64,000 nt of DNA from Burkholderiaceae bacterium (GCA_947448695.1 CANFOL010000006.1:43164-107163); one strand, 5' to 3'. Positions 36,044 through 53,791 are shown, numbered from the stretch's first letter. Made by a program: numbers and translations. Notes: generated from the sequence alone by a model not told the origin.

Positions 36044-37372
36044 TTATCGTTGAATATTTTTTGCAAATTTTGCAGAGATTACAAATAACAATGCTTCTAA
36101 AATAAATACAAATGAATACGCAATTGCTGTATCTGTAATCAACCACCTTGCAGCATCACTTGCAACTGCTCCTAATAAGCCACCTAGTCCAAAAGCTATC
36201 GCCTGCGCCCCACCCCACAAACCAATCCTGACACCTTCTTTACCTGATCCATCTGCTACCGCTAACCGCATCATGGAGGCAATTGCCGCTATCGAAAATG
36301 CTCCATTTGCCACCCCTAATAAAAAAACATTGAGATTGAGTGGCCAACCAGGGCCAACAAAACCGCCAATACATAATCCCGCCATCGCAATCGCGGAAGC
36401 AAGACAACCATAAACTGTCCAAAATCTCAAAGATCCAAAATATTTTCTTAAAAAACTACTACCGCAAACAGCTACCATGAGCATTCCCATCAATACCCCA
36501 GAATGCTGGAGTCCTGACAAACTTGTCGTTTGACCAACGGTGTAATTGAATACAATCCCTGCAAAAGGTTCAAGTATTAAATCTTGCGAACTAAATGCCA
36601 GCATGGATATAAAAATAAATTGTGTAAAGTGCCGAATATCGCGATCCTTCCACATCTCTGCAATGGCTTTTTTGAAGGGTAGATGATCTTTTTTTGCCTC
36701 CGGCAAACTTTGCGCATATGCACTGACTTGATCTTCTAATCGATATAAAGCTAGTGTCGTCACGACGATACCAATCATCGATACGACTGAGGCAATCGCA
36801 ACTACTTTGAGTGGTGTATATGGATCTATCCATTTTCCAATCACAATACTCGTCATTGCAAATCCAAAAATCATCATGAGCCAGACAATCGTTGCAGCTG
36901 CTGCTCGACGTTGGTCATTCACACTTTTTGCTAAAAGTGCTAACAAAGATGTCCCACTAATGCTTACACCAACTCCAATCATCACAAATGCTATAAATGA
37001 AACAATTAATCCAAGAATAAAATTCATGCCAAGTAGTGCTGTTCCTAAAGAAGCTGTAGCACCACCAACTCCTAAAACACACATACCGCTAATAATCCAT
37101 GGCGTTTTTCTTTTGCCTTGATCTGATATAAAACCCATCTTCGGGCGAATCACTTGCACAAAATAATGAAGAGCAACCAATATTCCTGGGATTAAAGCAG
37201 GTAAGCTTAACTCCACAACGATGATACGATTTAACGTTGAGGTCGTCATTACAACAATCGCGCCAATACAAGTTTGTACTAAACCAAGTCGAATAATTCC
37301 AATCCATCCAAGGGATACATCATCCTTGGTTTGCTGTTCAATGATGGATGTGGATGGATTTGAACTAAACAT
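36044..37372 (-). CDS. BCD-family MFS protein of the bchG-bchP region
   Basis: About 442 residues from the ATG at 37372, one base after the bchG stop (TGATATG). It is a 12-helix protein of the PucC/LhaA superfamily: SLGWIGIIRLGLVQTCIGAI, PALIPGILVALHYFVQVIRP and the late GLWGGAQAIAFGLGGLLGAV. It is more distant from PucC and LhaA than those are from each other, matching the orf428/bch2-type gene normally found between bchG and bchP. It is presumed to move or hand over pigment in the membrane. Confidence 0.88.
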   Translation of the reverse strand: MFSSNPSTSIIEQQTKDDVSLGWIGIIRLGLVQTCIGAIVVMTTSTLNRIIVVELSLPALIPGILVALHYFVQVIRPKMGFISDQGKRKTPWIISGMCVLGVGGATASLGTALLGMNFILGLIVSFIAFVMIGVGVSISGTSLLALLAKSVNDQRRAAAATIVWLMMIFGFAMTSIVIGKWIDPYTPLKVVAIASVVSMIGIVVTTLALYRLEDQVSAYAQSLPEAKKDHLPFKKAIAEMWKDRDIRHFTQFIFISMLAFSSQDLILEPFAGIVFNYTVGQTTSLSGLQHSGVLMGMLMVAVCGSSFLRKYFGSLRFWTVYGCLASAIAMAGLCIGGFVGPGWPLNLNVFLLGVANGAFSIAAIASMMRLAVADGSGKEGVRIGLWGGAQAIAFGLGGLLGAVASDAARWLITDTAIAYSFVFILEALLFVISAKFAKNIQR

Positions 37373-37373
37373 A

Positions 37374-38249
37374 TCAAGCTTCCAGATGACGTATACCAAA
37401 AGCCGCGATCATCATGCCACTAACAAATAATGGAACTCCAAAACCACTATAGAATAAGGCGCGGTCAATCGGCTTATCTATAAAGTATTTCATTAGACCC
37501 ATCTGAAAAAATATCAGTATTAATATTGCCAAGCTATTCCAAGTTTGGTCGATTGAATATAAATAAATACAAACCATTACTTGAGGGACCAACATAATGA
37601 GGCAAGCTACTTTTGCGGCTAAATCTGCGCCTAATTGAACTGGCAAAGACCGAACGCCCATTTTTTTATCGCCTTCAATTGCTTTGAAGTCATTTAAAGT
37701 CATAATGCCATGTGCGCCAACGCTGTAAAGCCCCGCGAATAATAATGAGGATTTGCTAGGAGTGAAGGTTGCCGATAACAAAGCTGCGCCAGTAATCCAA
37801 GCTAAACCCTCATAACTAATTGAGCACGCAAGATTTCCATACCAACCATTTTGTTTTAAACGGATTGGAGGCATGCTATAAGCCCAAGAAAACACGAGTG
37901 CTAACAAAGTGGCGAAAAAGCCCCAAGTTCCTAAAAACGAACTAACAATCAATGACAATAATGACCAAATAATTCCTAAATATAACCCCCAGCGTCCAGG
38001 AATGCGTCCAGATGGAATGGGGCGGTTGGGTTCATTCAAGGCATCAACATGACGATCAAACCAATCATTGACTGCTTGACTCGATGCACAGACTAAAGGC
38101 CCGGTTAGAATCACACCTAATAAAACAACTTTCCAGTTTTCACTAAAGGGCTCTCCAGAACTAATTGCTCCGCAAGCAAAAGCCCACATGGGTGGAAACC
38201 ATGTGATTGGCTTTAAAAGCTCGATAAAGGCAGGTAATTTCATGGACAT
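37374..38249 (-). CDS. bchG: Bacteriochlorophyll synthase
   Basis: A 291-residue UbiA-family prenyltransferase with about eight or nine hydrophobic segments. The Mg-diphosphate binding motif is NDWFDRHVDALNEPNRP near residue 62, with PSGRIPG after it, and the second Asp-rich site is in LNDFKAIEGDKKMG. It esterifies bacteriochlorophyllide with geranylgeranyl diphosphate. It is the first gene of the leftward bchG-MFS-bchP-tspO-hemA-dxs operon and has its own promoter with a PpsR-type site. Confidence 0.96.
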   Translation of the reverse strand: MSMKLPAFIELLKPITWFPPMWAFACGAISSGEPFSENWKVVLLGVILTGPLVCASSQAVNDWFDRHVDALNEPNRPIPSGRIPGRWGLYLGIIWSLLSLIVSSFLGTWGFFATLLALVFSWAYSMPPIRLKQNGWYGNLACSISYEGLAWITGAALLSATFTPSKSSLLFAGLYSVGAHGIMTLNDFKAIEGDKKMGVRSLPVQLGADLAAKVACLIMLVPQVMVCIYLYSIDQTWNSLAILILIFFQMGLMKYFIDKPIDRALFYSGFGVPLFVSGMMIAAFGIRHLEA

Positions 38250-38259
38250 ATATTCTTTG

Positions 38260-38301
38260 TATATATTTATTTACCAAGTAGCGTGTAAATTAAATTTTAC
38301 A
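38260..38301 (-). promoter_or_regulatory. bchG promoter with PpsR/CrtJ-type site
   Basis: An exact TGT-N12-ACA site at 38284-38301. Read leftward, its last three bases close a TTTACA -35 element (38289-38284), with TATATA or ATATAT 17-18 bases on (38266-38260). The bchG start is at 38249. The geometry matches the puc and aerR promoters. Confidence 0.65.
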
Positions 38302-38373
38302 CTTTTTAGGTAAATAAACCATGAAATTTACTAAGGAGTTTCCCTAGTTTAGCGAATTATTTCTAAATGAGAT

Positions 38374-39336
38374 TTATGCTGCTGAGGTTTTTTCCAGGCC
38401 TTTTTGTAGGCCCTTTGGCATTGAAAACACGGTGTTTTCAACAATTCCCGGCAAGGTCTTAACAACGCGCAAGCCATAATCGCGGATGACCGAGATAATT
38501 TCTTGAGTTAAGTTTTCAGGTGCCGATGCTCCTGCAGAGATACCTACTCGCTTTTTATCGATAAACCATTCGGGTTTTACCTGCTGCGGATCATCCACCA
38601 AATATGCAGGAACCCCCATTTTACTAGCAAGCTCGCGTAGTCGATTGGAATTTGAACTATTGGCACTACCAACCACCACCATGACATCCACAAAAGGAAT
38701 GAGTTCCTTCACGGCATCTTGACGATTCTGGGTTGCATAACATATATCTTGTTTTTTGGGCTCAACAATATTGGCAAAACTTGCTTTTAAAGCTGCAATA
38801 ATCTCTTTGGTCTCATCGATGGATAAGGTGGTTTGCGTCACGTAAGCAATTTGCTGATCATCCATCAAAGGTAACTTGGCAATATCAGTCACTTTTTCCA
38901 CTAAATAAATATTGTCTTTGACCTGCCCCATCGTACCCTCTACCTCAGGATGCCCTTGATGACCAATCATCACAATCGGTATGCCTGCGGCATGTAGTTT
39001 TTGGACTTCAACATGAACTTTATTTACCAAAGGACAAGTGGCATCAAAAATACGTAAATCACGTAAGCTAGCTAAATATTTAATTTCGGCAGAAACGCCA
39101 TGTGCACTGAAAATAAGCGTTGCGCCATCAGGTACTTCAGATAGCTCTTCAATAAAAATAGCACCCTCACTACTCAACTCAGCAATCACTCGGGCATTAT
39201 GGATAATTTGATGACGTACATAAATTGGCGAACCATACTGTCGTAAGGCTTCCTTCACAATTTGTATCGCACGATCTACTCCAGCACAGAAACCTCTGGG
39301 TTGAGCAAGCAAAATGTCAGCGTCTAAGTGTCCCAT
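38374..39336 (-). CDS. ispH: 4-hydroxy-3-methylbut-2-enyl diphosphate reductase
   Basis: A 320-residue IspH/LytB. The three cluster cysteines are in QPRGFCAGV (C17), FDATCPLVNKVH and KKQDICYATQNRQ. Histidines in RHQIIHN and GHQGHPEVEGT and the VVVGSANSSNSNRL segment complete the active site. It makes IPP and DMAPP in the last MEP step. It lies 3 nt after puhE, so it is the last gene of the bchF-puh operon, giving the cluster both the first (dxs) and last MEP enzymes. Confidence 0.96.
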   Translation of the reverse strand: MGHLDADILLAQPRGFCAGVDRAIQIVKEALRQYGSPIYVRHQIIHNARVIAELSSEGAIFIEELSEVPDGATLIFSAHGVSAEIKYLASLRDLRIFDATCPLVNKVHVEVQKLHAAGIPIVMIGHQGHPEVEGTMGQVKDNIYLVEKVTDIAKLPLMDDQQIAYVTQTTLSIDETKEIIAALKASFANIVEPKKQDICYATQNRQDAVKELIPFVDVMVVVGSANSSNSNRLRELASKMGVPAYLVDDPQQVKPEWFIDKKRVGISAGASAPENLTQEIISVIRDYGLRVVKTLPGIVENTVFSMPKGLQKGLEKTSAA

Positions 39337-39339
39337 AAA

Positions 39340-40101
39340 TTATCCCTCTTCGCGAAAGCCCCACTTCCATAAAAACTCTAGTTGAAACGGTATAACCAAA
39401 AAGAGATGTTCAACAATTGCCAGAGTTAATAGGGTGGCCAAAATCGCATTGGATGCCATCTCAAAAGAAGCAGCACCATTAATCAAAGCGCCACTCCAGA
39501 GCGGCACCACAAATAAGCACGAGGCAATAATTGAAATAGGCATGAGATAGTTCATCGAACGACGACGAAAGTAGGTCTGTAAATACTTCAAATGCTTCGG
39601 CAAGAAATTTTCATTTAGATTGAGTACGCCTAAGAAAATATTTAACTTCGCACTTTGTCGCATGAGCCAAAGAATGACAAAGGTCCAAAAACCAGTCAGG
39701 TTTTCTGAATTCCAGCTACATACCGCCACACCAATAAAGAGCAACAATAAAGCCAGTTCATGATAATTGAGTGCCTCAAAAGCATATCTGGCTCGAGACC
39801 AGCCCGTTGCTCCCTCTGGGCAAGCCGTTCTCCTTGAGCCAGTAACATATCCTAATAAAAAGGCAATCTCTTGCCAAGCCCAAATCAATAAAGAGCAACA
39901 AAAAGCACAATAAGCACTCGCAACAGTTGATGATTGACTACTAATATTTAAACCCCAAAAGGCACCTAAAAGTACGGCCGTATTGGCAACCATAATCCAT
40001 TTAAAGTACATAGGTGATAGACGGTCCAGCCATAAAATCAAGCCTGTACTAAACCACCATACAAATATGGTGAATAAGAAAGGATACAAGGCGCCTATCA
40101 T
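39340..40101 (-). CDS. puhE: Photosynthetic complex assembly protein PuhE
   Basis: A 253-residue membrane protein with about seven hydrophobic segments, beginning with LYPFLFTIFVWWFSTGLILW. The SRARYAFEALNYHELALLLL block and the NLNENFLPKHLKYLQTYF block are characteristic of PuhE proteins. It helps build the reaction centre-LH1 complex. Its place between acsF and ispH matches the conserved puh-acsF-puhE order. Confidence 0.9.
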   Translation of the reverse strand: MIGALYPFLFTIFVWWFSTGLILWLDRLSPMYFKWIMVANTAVLLGAFWGLNISSQSSTVASAYCAFCCSLLIWAWQEIAFLLGYVTGSRRTACPEGATGWSRARYAFEALNYHELALLLLFIGVAVCSWNSENLTGFWTFVILWLMRQSAKLNIFLGVLNLNENFLPKHLKYLQTYFRRRSMNYLMPISIIASCLFVVPLWSGALINGAASFEMASNAILATLLTLAIVEHLFLVIPFQLEFLWKWGFREEG

Positions 40102-40113
40102 ATCAAGTACTTT

Positions 40114-41190
40114 CTACCAAACCGGCTTTAGGCGAAAATCTGCTTTTAATTCGTTCGGGACAACCGGGATTAAATACAAACTTACAAATGTTGCTCCAGC
40201 TTGAATAGCAGTGCCTAAACGCTTTATTTTCGGCAAAATACCAGGCTGTTCTTGAAGTTCAACCATGCGATCGGACAACTCTCTTAGCTTGGCAAACTTA
40301 TCCCAAACTTTTTGATTATCTAAGTCAATCGTAAATGGAAACACCTGTTTTGTGATCTCAGAAGTTAAATGTAATACCTCTTTGTCATACTGTGTTGGGG
40401 AAACACCCAAGGCTTTATGAAACTCAACACGTGAATGATCTCGAACATACATCGTTGCATAAACCGCAAGCAAGAAGAATCTAATCCAAAGCTTGTTTAC
40501 TCCTGATAATAATTTCGGATCCGAACGCATCAATACCGCAAACGCTTCACCATGACGGAACTCATCATTACACCATTTATCAAACCATAAAAAAATGGGG
40601 TGAAAACGTATCTCTGGATTTTTATCCACAATACGGAAAATTTTGATGTAACGCGCATAACCAATTTTTTCAGATAAGTAGGTTGCGTAGAAAATAAACT
40701 TTGGTTTAAAGAAAGTGTATTTTTTGGTTTTTGCTAAAAAACCTAAATCAATACCCACACCAAAGTCTTTTAACCATTGATTTATGAATCCTGCATGACG
40801 ACTCTCATCACGCGCCATATATCCAAATAGCTCTTTCAGGTCAGGGTTTTTAACTTTCTTTTTAATTTCAGCATAAAGGACACAACCAGAGAATTCGGAG
40901 GTAATTGAACTAATCATGAAGTCCAAAAACTCTTGATAAAGACCTTCAGGCAATTCTGAATAGTTCTTCAGCATATCATCAGGACGCTGAAAGTGTGACT
41001 GATTCGGATCGGCTTCAAATTCTTTCATGAGCTTATCCCACTCACTACGCATGCTCTCAATATTCATACCATCTAATTCCTTAAAATCAGTGGTATAAAA
41101 ACGTGGGCTTAGAACGGTATTTTCTAAAGCTTTATCGGTAGAAAGATTGATAGGATGCGTATCCTGAAATTCCGGGGCTAAGGTATTCAT
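40114..41190 (-). CDS. acsF: Oxygen-dependent Mg-protoporphyrin IX monomethyl ester cyclase
   Basis: A 358-residue di-iron enzyme that forms the fifth ring of bacteriochlorophyll with O2. Iron ligands are in SEFSGCVLYAEI, MARDESRHAGF and WCNDEFRHGEAF (the DExRH pairs). Length fits AcsF. The anaerobic cyclase bchE is not seen in the window, consistent with an aerobic lifestyle. It follows the small BciE-candidate gene by 15 nt and precedes puhE. Confidence 0.97.
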   Translation of the reverse strand: MNTLAPEFQDTHPINLSTDKALENTVLSPRFYTTDFKELDGMNIESMRSEWDKLMKEFEADPNQSHFQRPDDMLKNYSELPEGLYQEFLDFMISSITSEFSGCVLYAEIKKKVKNPDLKELFGYMARDESRHAGFINQWLKDFGVGIDLGFLAKTKKYTFFKPKFIFYATYLSEKIGYARYIKIFRIVDKNPEIRFHPIFLWFDKWCNDEFRHGEAFAVLMRSDPKLLSGVNKLWIRFFLLAVYATMYVRDHSRVEFHKALGVSPTQYDKEVLHLTSEITKQVFPFTIDLDNQKVWDKFAKLRELSDRMVELQEQPGILPKIKRLGTAIQAGATFVSLYLIPVVPNELKADFRLKPVW

Positions 41191-41205
41191 AAACTCTCCT
41201 TTTTA

Positions 41206-41520
41206 TTATGACTTCTTTTGCAAGCTTAATTCTCTTGCGCGCTGTTTTGAAAATCGTGTTGATGAAAAACTTACTTCGTAAAGCATGGTTATTTCAAAGC
41301 GCGAAAAGGTGGTTATAAACCATCTCTTGAGGGCACTAGCTTTAAAATAAGACGCCTTACCTTTAACTTGTCGCTTTTGACCATAAGGCAAATCAACTGG
41401 AACTTGGTGTAGTTTTACAGAATCACCAGGACCAATATCTACATCTTCAAGGTCAACATGGGCATACAAGTCTTCCCAGGTATTTGACATATCTAATGAA
41501 TAATTTACTTGTTTGGACAT
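41206..41520 (-). CDS. Small conserved protein of the puhC-acsF interval (BciE candidate)
   Basis: A 104-residue soluble-looking protein with NTWEDLYAHVDLEDVDIGPG at the N-terminus, then DSVKLHQVPVDLPYGQK and a basic C-terminal half (RWFITTFSRFEITMLYEVSF). A small gene at this place in alphaproteobacterial clusters encodes BciE, an auxiliary protein needed by their AcsF cyclase. Position, size and the acidic N-terminal motif suggest this is its counterpart. The identification rests on synteny and memory of the family, so no symbol is given. It lies 8 nt after puhC and 15 nt before acsF. Confidence 0.65.
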   Translation of the reverse strand: MSKQVNYSLDMSNTWEDLYAHVDLEDVDIGPGDSVKLHQVPVDLPYGQKRQVKGKASYFKASALKRWFITTFSRFEITMLYEVSFSSTRFSKQRARELSLQKKS

Positions 41521-41528
41521 ATCAATTC

Positions 41529-41975
41529 CTATGAATTATTATTTTTTAAAAATACTTTAAAGCTTTCAACATTCGTTGACCCAAACGACTCTAACTCAAT
41601 TTTAGTATTGGTCAATGGGTCCAATAAGACTAATCTTCCATCTTTAAAGGACATCAGGTTCACCGGCTCATCTTTACCAAGTCCGCGGATGCGTCTCTCT
41701 CTTGCAACCGTCCTTAAAATACCTCTAACAAATCCAGCTTCACCTTGGACAACATCGATGATTTCATTATTTGCCGCATCAATCACCGTAACTCCCCCAT
41801 CCCGCCTATCTTCAAACTTCAAAACCTTTACCTGATTGATTTGTGAGTTCGATATTTCATTATTTTTTTCTATAAATAGTTTATTCATAAAAAAACCAAA
41901 CAAGCTCAGCAAAATACATGCAATAAATGCCTTGATTGAATGCGAAATTTTGGTTTGCGGGAAATAATCGTTCAT
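41529..41975 (-). CDS. puhC: Photosynthetic complex assembly protein PuhC
   Basis: A 148-residue protein with one N-terminal membrane segment (IKAFIACILLSLFGFFMNKL) and a periplasmic domain. The PuhC hallmark is GEAGFVRGILRTVARERR. It is required for efficient RC-LH1 assembly in Rhodobacter. It follows puhB by 9 nt. Confidence 0.92.
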   Translation of the reverse strand: MNDYFPQTKISHSIKAFIACILLSLFGFFMNKLFIEKNNEISNSQINQVKVLKFEDRRDGGVTVIDAANNEIIDVVQGEAGFVRGILRTVARERRIRGLGKDEPVNLMSFKDGRLVLLDPLTNTKIELESFGSTNVESFKVFLKNNNS

Positions 41976-41984
41976 GAGGTTTCT

Positions 41985-42686
41985 TTACGTTAGGCTTAAA
42001 TCGTTTGTGAGTCCAACATTTACACCTTGACGAGTTCGGTCAGGTTGTATGATGGACGTTTTAGCTACTACTTGATTGACTGCTATTTGATTTTCAGCAG
42101 ACCAAGCTTGTGTCAATAATGTGGCTACCTCTTGAACGTTCGCAATGTTTCTGAGCATCGGCTCAGGATGATTGAATTGCATAGGTCTCACATGGGGCCA
42201 TAAATGAAGGTATCCAATTTTTGTACTTTCAGTGACCTTTAATGGAATATTTCCAAAACCGTCTTTTTGAGCCTTAAAATCAGCGCTAATGATTTCTTTA
42301 TATGGCAAGTTAAAGGATAGCGTTAATGCCATTCCAATTCGCATGACGATGCGACGGTTGGTAATTGTATAAACGGCTGATGTTGCTGTGAAATACGCAA
42401 GCGCCCCTAACAGCCCAATACAAACTACGCTTAGAGCCACCATCCATGCAGTAGAAATCATAATCACTTTTATACTATGCTCCAAAGTAATTCCGTCATA
42501 AATTCGGAAAAAAACTAAGAACATAAAATAAGCAATAACTGGACGAATATAAAATATATCTTTAGCGGTTCTCCAAACATTTGGTGAACCTTGCCAAATA
42601 ACCTTTTCCCCTTCAGGAAGTTTTTCAGGTAAGCCATACTCGGCTTCTAATTCATACTCGCGCCCGTTATTGAGTTTAGTTCTCAT
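41985..42686 (-). CDS. puhB: Photosynthetic complex assembly protein PuhB
   Basis: A 233-residue protein with a PH-like domain and about three membrane segments. Features are EYGLPEKLPEGEKVIWQGSP at the N-terminus and AVYTITNRRIVMRIGMALTL in the PH-like part. It assists reaction-centre H and core complex assembly. Its start overlaps the puhA stop by four bases (ATGA). Confidence 0.93.
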   Translation of the reverse strand: MRTKLNNGREYELEAEYGLPEKLPEGEKVIWQGSPNVWRTAKDIFYIRPVIAYFMFLVFFRIYDGITLEHSIKVIMISTAWMVALSVVCIGLLGALAYFTATSAVYTITNRRIVMRIGMALTLSFNLPYKEIISADFKAQKDGFGNIPLKVTESTKIGYLHLWPHVRPMQFNHPEPMLRNIANVQEVATLLTQAWSAENQIAVNQVVAKTSIIQPDRTRQGVNVGLTNDLSLT

Positions 42687-43453
42687 GCTCTTGGCTCCTG
42701 ACGCTCAGGAGTTGCGTATAAAGTTCCAGCCCCATAGTAAGCCATTACTTTTTCCTCTTCTAACAAGGTTATTTGTGAATTACTTTTTAGCTTTGGTACA
42801 TCTTTGAACTGAGTGCTCAAAATTGCATTGACGTTCACGCCATTTGGTTTCACGTTTGCAAAGTTAAGAGGAATAAGAACTCTGCCTCCAGATGTGAGTT
42901 CTACTTCAAAGTAACGAATCATCGATTCCATATGATCAACCCAAATATCAGCTACAGTACCTGCAGCTTGATGATCAGCACCAAATACAGTCATACCCAT
43001 AGGATTTTTATCTTTTTTATGAACCGAAAATGTTGGTAACTGAGAGAGTGGCACAATTCTTGGTTCACCATGTAATCCAACATCTGGTATGTCAGCACGG
43101 TTCGCGTACGAACCAGGGCCAACTCCAGCAAGTAAGGGGTTGCCAGTCGGAACTAATGGCGCACCAGCCATATGATGCGCAGGCACTGCGTTGAGAACTT
43201 CTGGCGCAGGAACTTTAGCTAGGGGAGCTAAATATTCTTGACCAGCTTCAGTCAAAAATGATTTTGACTTTGGCATCATAATCAAACCAGTTTCATTTGT
43301 TATTTTTCCATAACGCTCAGACTCCAAAGGAAAGCCTTCACGTTTACTTTCTAAAGTCAAATAGACCAATAGCCCAATAAAAAATAAAATAAACAAAGTG
43401 AATATTAGTGATGCCACATCCCAACCTTGAGTAATTGCTCCAAATCCAGTCAT
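42683..43453 (-). CDS. puhA: Photosynthetic reaction centre H subunit
   Basis: A 256-residue H subunit starting at the ATG at 43453, preceded by AAAGGAGG at ideal distance; the longer frame from 43498 starts inside lhaA and is rejected. One N-terminal transmembrane helix (VASLIFTLFILFFIGLLVYL) is followed by ESKREGFPLESERYG and a cytoplasmic PRC-barrel domain with VFGADHQAAGTVADIWVDH. It caps the L-M core on the cytoplasmic side and guides protons to the QB site. Confidence 0.96.
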   Translation of the reverse strand: MTGFGAITQGWDVASLIFTLFILFFIGLLVYLTLESKREGFPLESERYGKITNETGLIMMPKSKSFLTEAGQEYLAPLAKVPAPEVLNAVPAHHMAGAPLVPTGNPLLAGVGPGSYANRADIPDVGLHGEPRIVPLSQLPTFSVHKKDKNPMGMTVFGADHQAAGTVADIWVDHMESMIRYFEVELTSGGRVLIPLNFANVKPNGVNVNAILSTQFKDVPKLKSNSQITLLEEEKVMAYYGAGTLYATPERQEPRA

Positions 43454-43472
43454 AACTTCCTCCTTTAAATAA

Positions 43473-44903
43473 TTAGCTTGGTAATTCTGCCAATCCAAAT
43501 TTTGTGTTTGATTTCCTTTGATTGGATTGATAAAGCACCAAAGGTCCTAAAGCAATTAATGTCGCAAACATTAAATAAATTTCAATGTGATACACAAATT
43601 GATATCCTGTAGCGGGATGATTTAATGCATCCCCTAAAATCCCGTGCTTTGCATAACCTGAGATGAGATCGCGTATTAATCCACCTAATGAAATGCCAAC
43701 TCCTGAAGCTGTTGTATTGACTGCGCCCCATGCACCTATAGCCATTCCCGTCATGCCCGCATTATCCATTTGCATCGCAATAATTAAAGTGCTAATGGAG
43801 AAGAGTCCTGCCCCAAAGCCAATGAGGGATGTTCCTAATCTAAATAATGTAGGTGAATTCAGCGGCTCCGCAAAAATAACTGCAGAAAAAGCAAATAAGC
43901 CTACTAATAAAGCTAATGCTGCAATCCTATAGGGGTCGATGCCTCTCGCTAACCAACGTGCGGCTAACGCAAAGGCGATTAAGGCACCGACAGACATGAT
44001 TGCTGTCAGTAAACTTGTTTGAGATACGCTTAAGCTTAGAATCTCGCCACCATAGGGTTCCAAAATAATCTCTTGCATGCTAAATGCTGCTGTACCTAAG
44101 CCAAGCATGACCAAGTAACGCTTAACTTGTCCTTGGGATACAAATTGATGCCAACTTTCCCGAAAGTCTGGTCGCTTGATTGCAGGACTGGTTTTATGTG
44201 GTTGTCTGGCCTCTTGTTTCCAAAGGGCAATAATATTTAGAAACATGGTAACTGCAGCTGCACCTTGAACCACTTGAATCAATTGAAATTGAGTAAATGG
44301 ATTTAAGAATAAACTAAATACGATGCCGCTAATAACCATACCTACTAACAACATGACGTACATTAATGCAACGACTCTAGGCCTTGATTTCTCAGATGCG
44401 ATATCAGTTGCTAACGCAAGACCCGCAGTTTGTGTTGTCTGCATTCCAGCACCAACCATCAAAAATGCTAGTGCGCTGGCAATGTGACTGAACCAAATTG
44501 GCCAATGCGTATCACCTGACAAAAGAATCAAAGCAAAAGGCATAATCGATAAGCCACCAAATTGCAATAAAGTTCCAATCCAAATATAAGGTACTCGTCT
44601 CCAACCTAGAACTGAACGATGTTGGTCAGATTTAAAGCCCACAAGCGCTCTAAATGGCGCAAAAACTAAAGGTAGGGCTACCATCAATGCGACTAACCAT
44701 GCACTTACACCCATCTCAAGAATCAATACACGATTTAAAGTTCCTATCAAGAGGGTGGCAGCCATACCAACCGTGACTTGAAATAAAGATAATCGTAAAA
44801 GCCTAGATAAAGGTAAGTCTTCAGTCACCACATCCGCAAAGGGGAGCAACTTAGGACTTACCGCCGTCCAGGTTTTTTTATCGACCCAAAATGGAAGCTT
44901 CAT
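43473..44903 (-). CDS. lhaA: BCD-family MFS protein LhaA (LH1 assembly)
   Basis: A 476-residue 12-helix protein closely similar to the PucC encoded at 29184. The conserved VLGWRRVPYIWIGTLLQFGG and MQTTQTAGLALATD blocks are both present. Location between bchM and puhA is the classic lhaA position. It assists LH1 and reaction-centre assembly, probably by delivering bacteriochlorophyll. It overlaps bchM by four bases. Confidence 0.92.
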   Translation of the reverse strand: MKLPFWVDKKTWTAVSPKLLPFADVVTEDLPLSRLLRLSLFQVTVGMAATLLIGTLNRVLILEMGVSAWLVALMVALPLVFAPFRALVGFKSDQHRSVLGWRRVPYIWIGTLLQFGGLSIMPFALILLSGDTHWPIWFSHIASALAFLMVGAGMQTTQTAGLALATDIASEKSRPRVVALMYVMLLVGMVISGIVFSLFLNPFTQFQLIQVVQGAAAVTMFLNIIALWKQEARQPHKTSPAIKRPDFRESWHQFVSQGQVKRYLVMLGLGTAAFSMQEIILEPYGGEILSLSVSQTSLLTAIMSVGALIAFALAARWLARGIDPYRIAALALLVGLFAFSAVIFAEPLNSPTLFRLGTSLIGFGAGLFSISTLIIAMQMDNAGMTGMAIGAWGAVNTTASGVGISLGGLIRDLISGYAKHGILGDALNHPATGYQFVYHIEIYLMFATLIALGPLVLYQSNQRKSNTKFGLAELPS

Positions 44904-45597
44904 TTTTTTGTGATTTCCATTGTTTGTGATTTATAAAACATACTTGATACTTTCTGAGTAAAAGTAACTTCCCAGCCCTCTAAGCCCTCAGTTCTCATAA
45001 TCTGTTTACGTATCGCATCTTCTGCAATTGGCACAATAAATGGTGAACGATCTTTCTTTGGAAAAAGCTTGCCGGAGCGAATCATTAATTCCAGAGCAAA
45101 AGTGCTTGGGGCAAATGTAAAAATAATTTTTTCTTGCGTATTTTTGGCTAATTCTCTTAAAACAGAAACTTTATCGCCACCCTGATAATGAATGACAGAG
45201 TCCATACATACGACATAATCAAATACGCCAAATTTAGGATCAAGCATATCGCCTGCATGAAACTCGACTAAGTGAGCAAGGCTTGGATCAATTCGCTCCT
45301 TTGCTAAATCAATTAATGTGGAAGATAAATCAACGGCAATCACATGGGCGCCACGCTTAGCTAATTCAATTGCTAAAGCACCAGTTCCACAACCAGCATC
45401 TAATATTCTTCGACCAGATAAATTCGTTGGCAATCTGCTCAAAAGAATATCGCGGGTTTGATCTCTACCCGCGCGCACAGTTGCTCGAATGCCACTTACA
45501 GGTGCGTCAGAGGTTAATTTAGCCCAAGCTTGAGCTGCAGTTCTATCAAAGTACTCTTCAAGCTCACTACGCTTTTTTTCATATCGTACAGTTGTCA

Positions 45598-45598
<1 letters not shown>
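44900..45598 (-). CDS. bchM: Mg-protoporphyrin IX methyltransferase
   Basis: A 232-residue SAM-dependent methyltransferase. SAM motif I is ILDAGCGTGALAIELAKRG near residue 66, then VIAVDLSSTLIDLA and FDYVVCMDSVIHY. It methylates the carboxyl group of Mg-protoporphyrin before the AcsF cyclase. It overlaps bchL by one base (TGATG) and lhaA by four. Confidence 0.95.
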
Positions 45599-53761
<8,163 letters not shown>

Positions 53762-53791
53762 CACTCTGCCTAATGGGTAATATTCAACATC

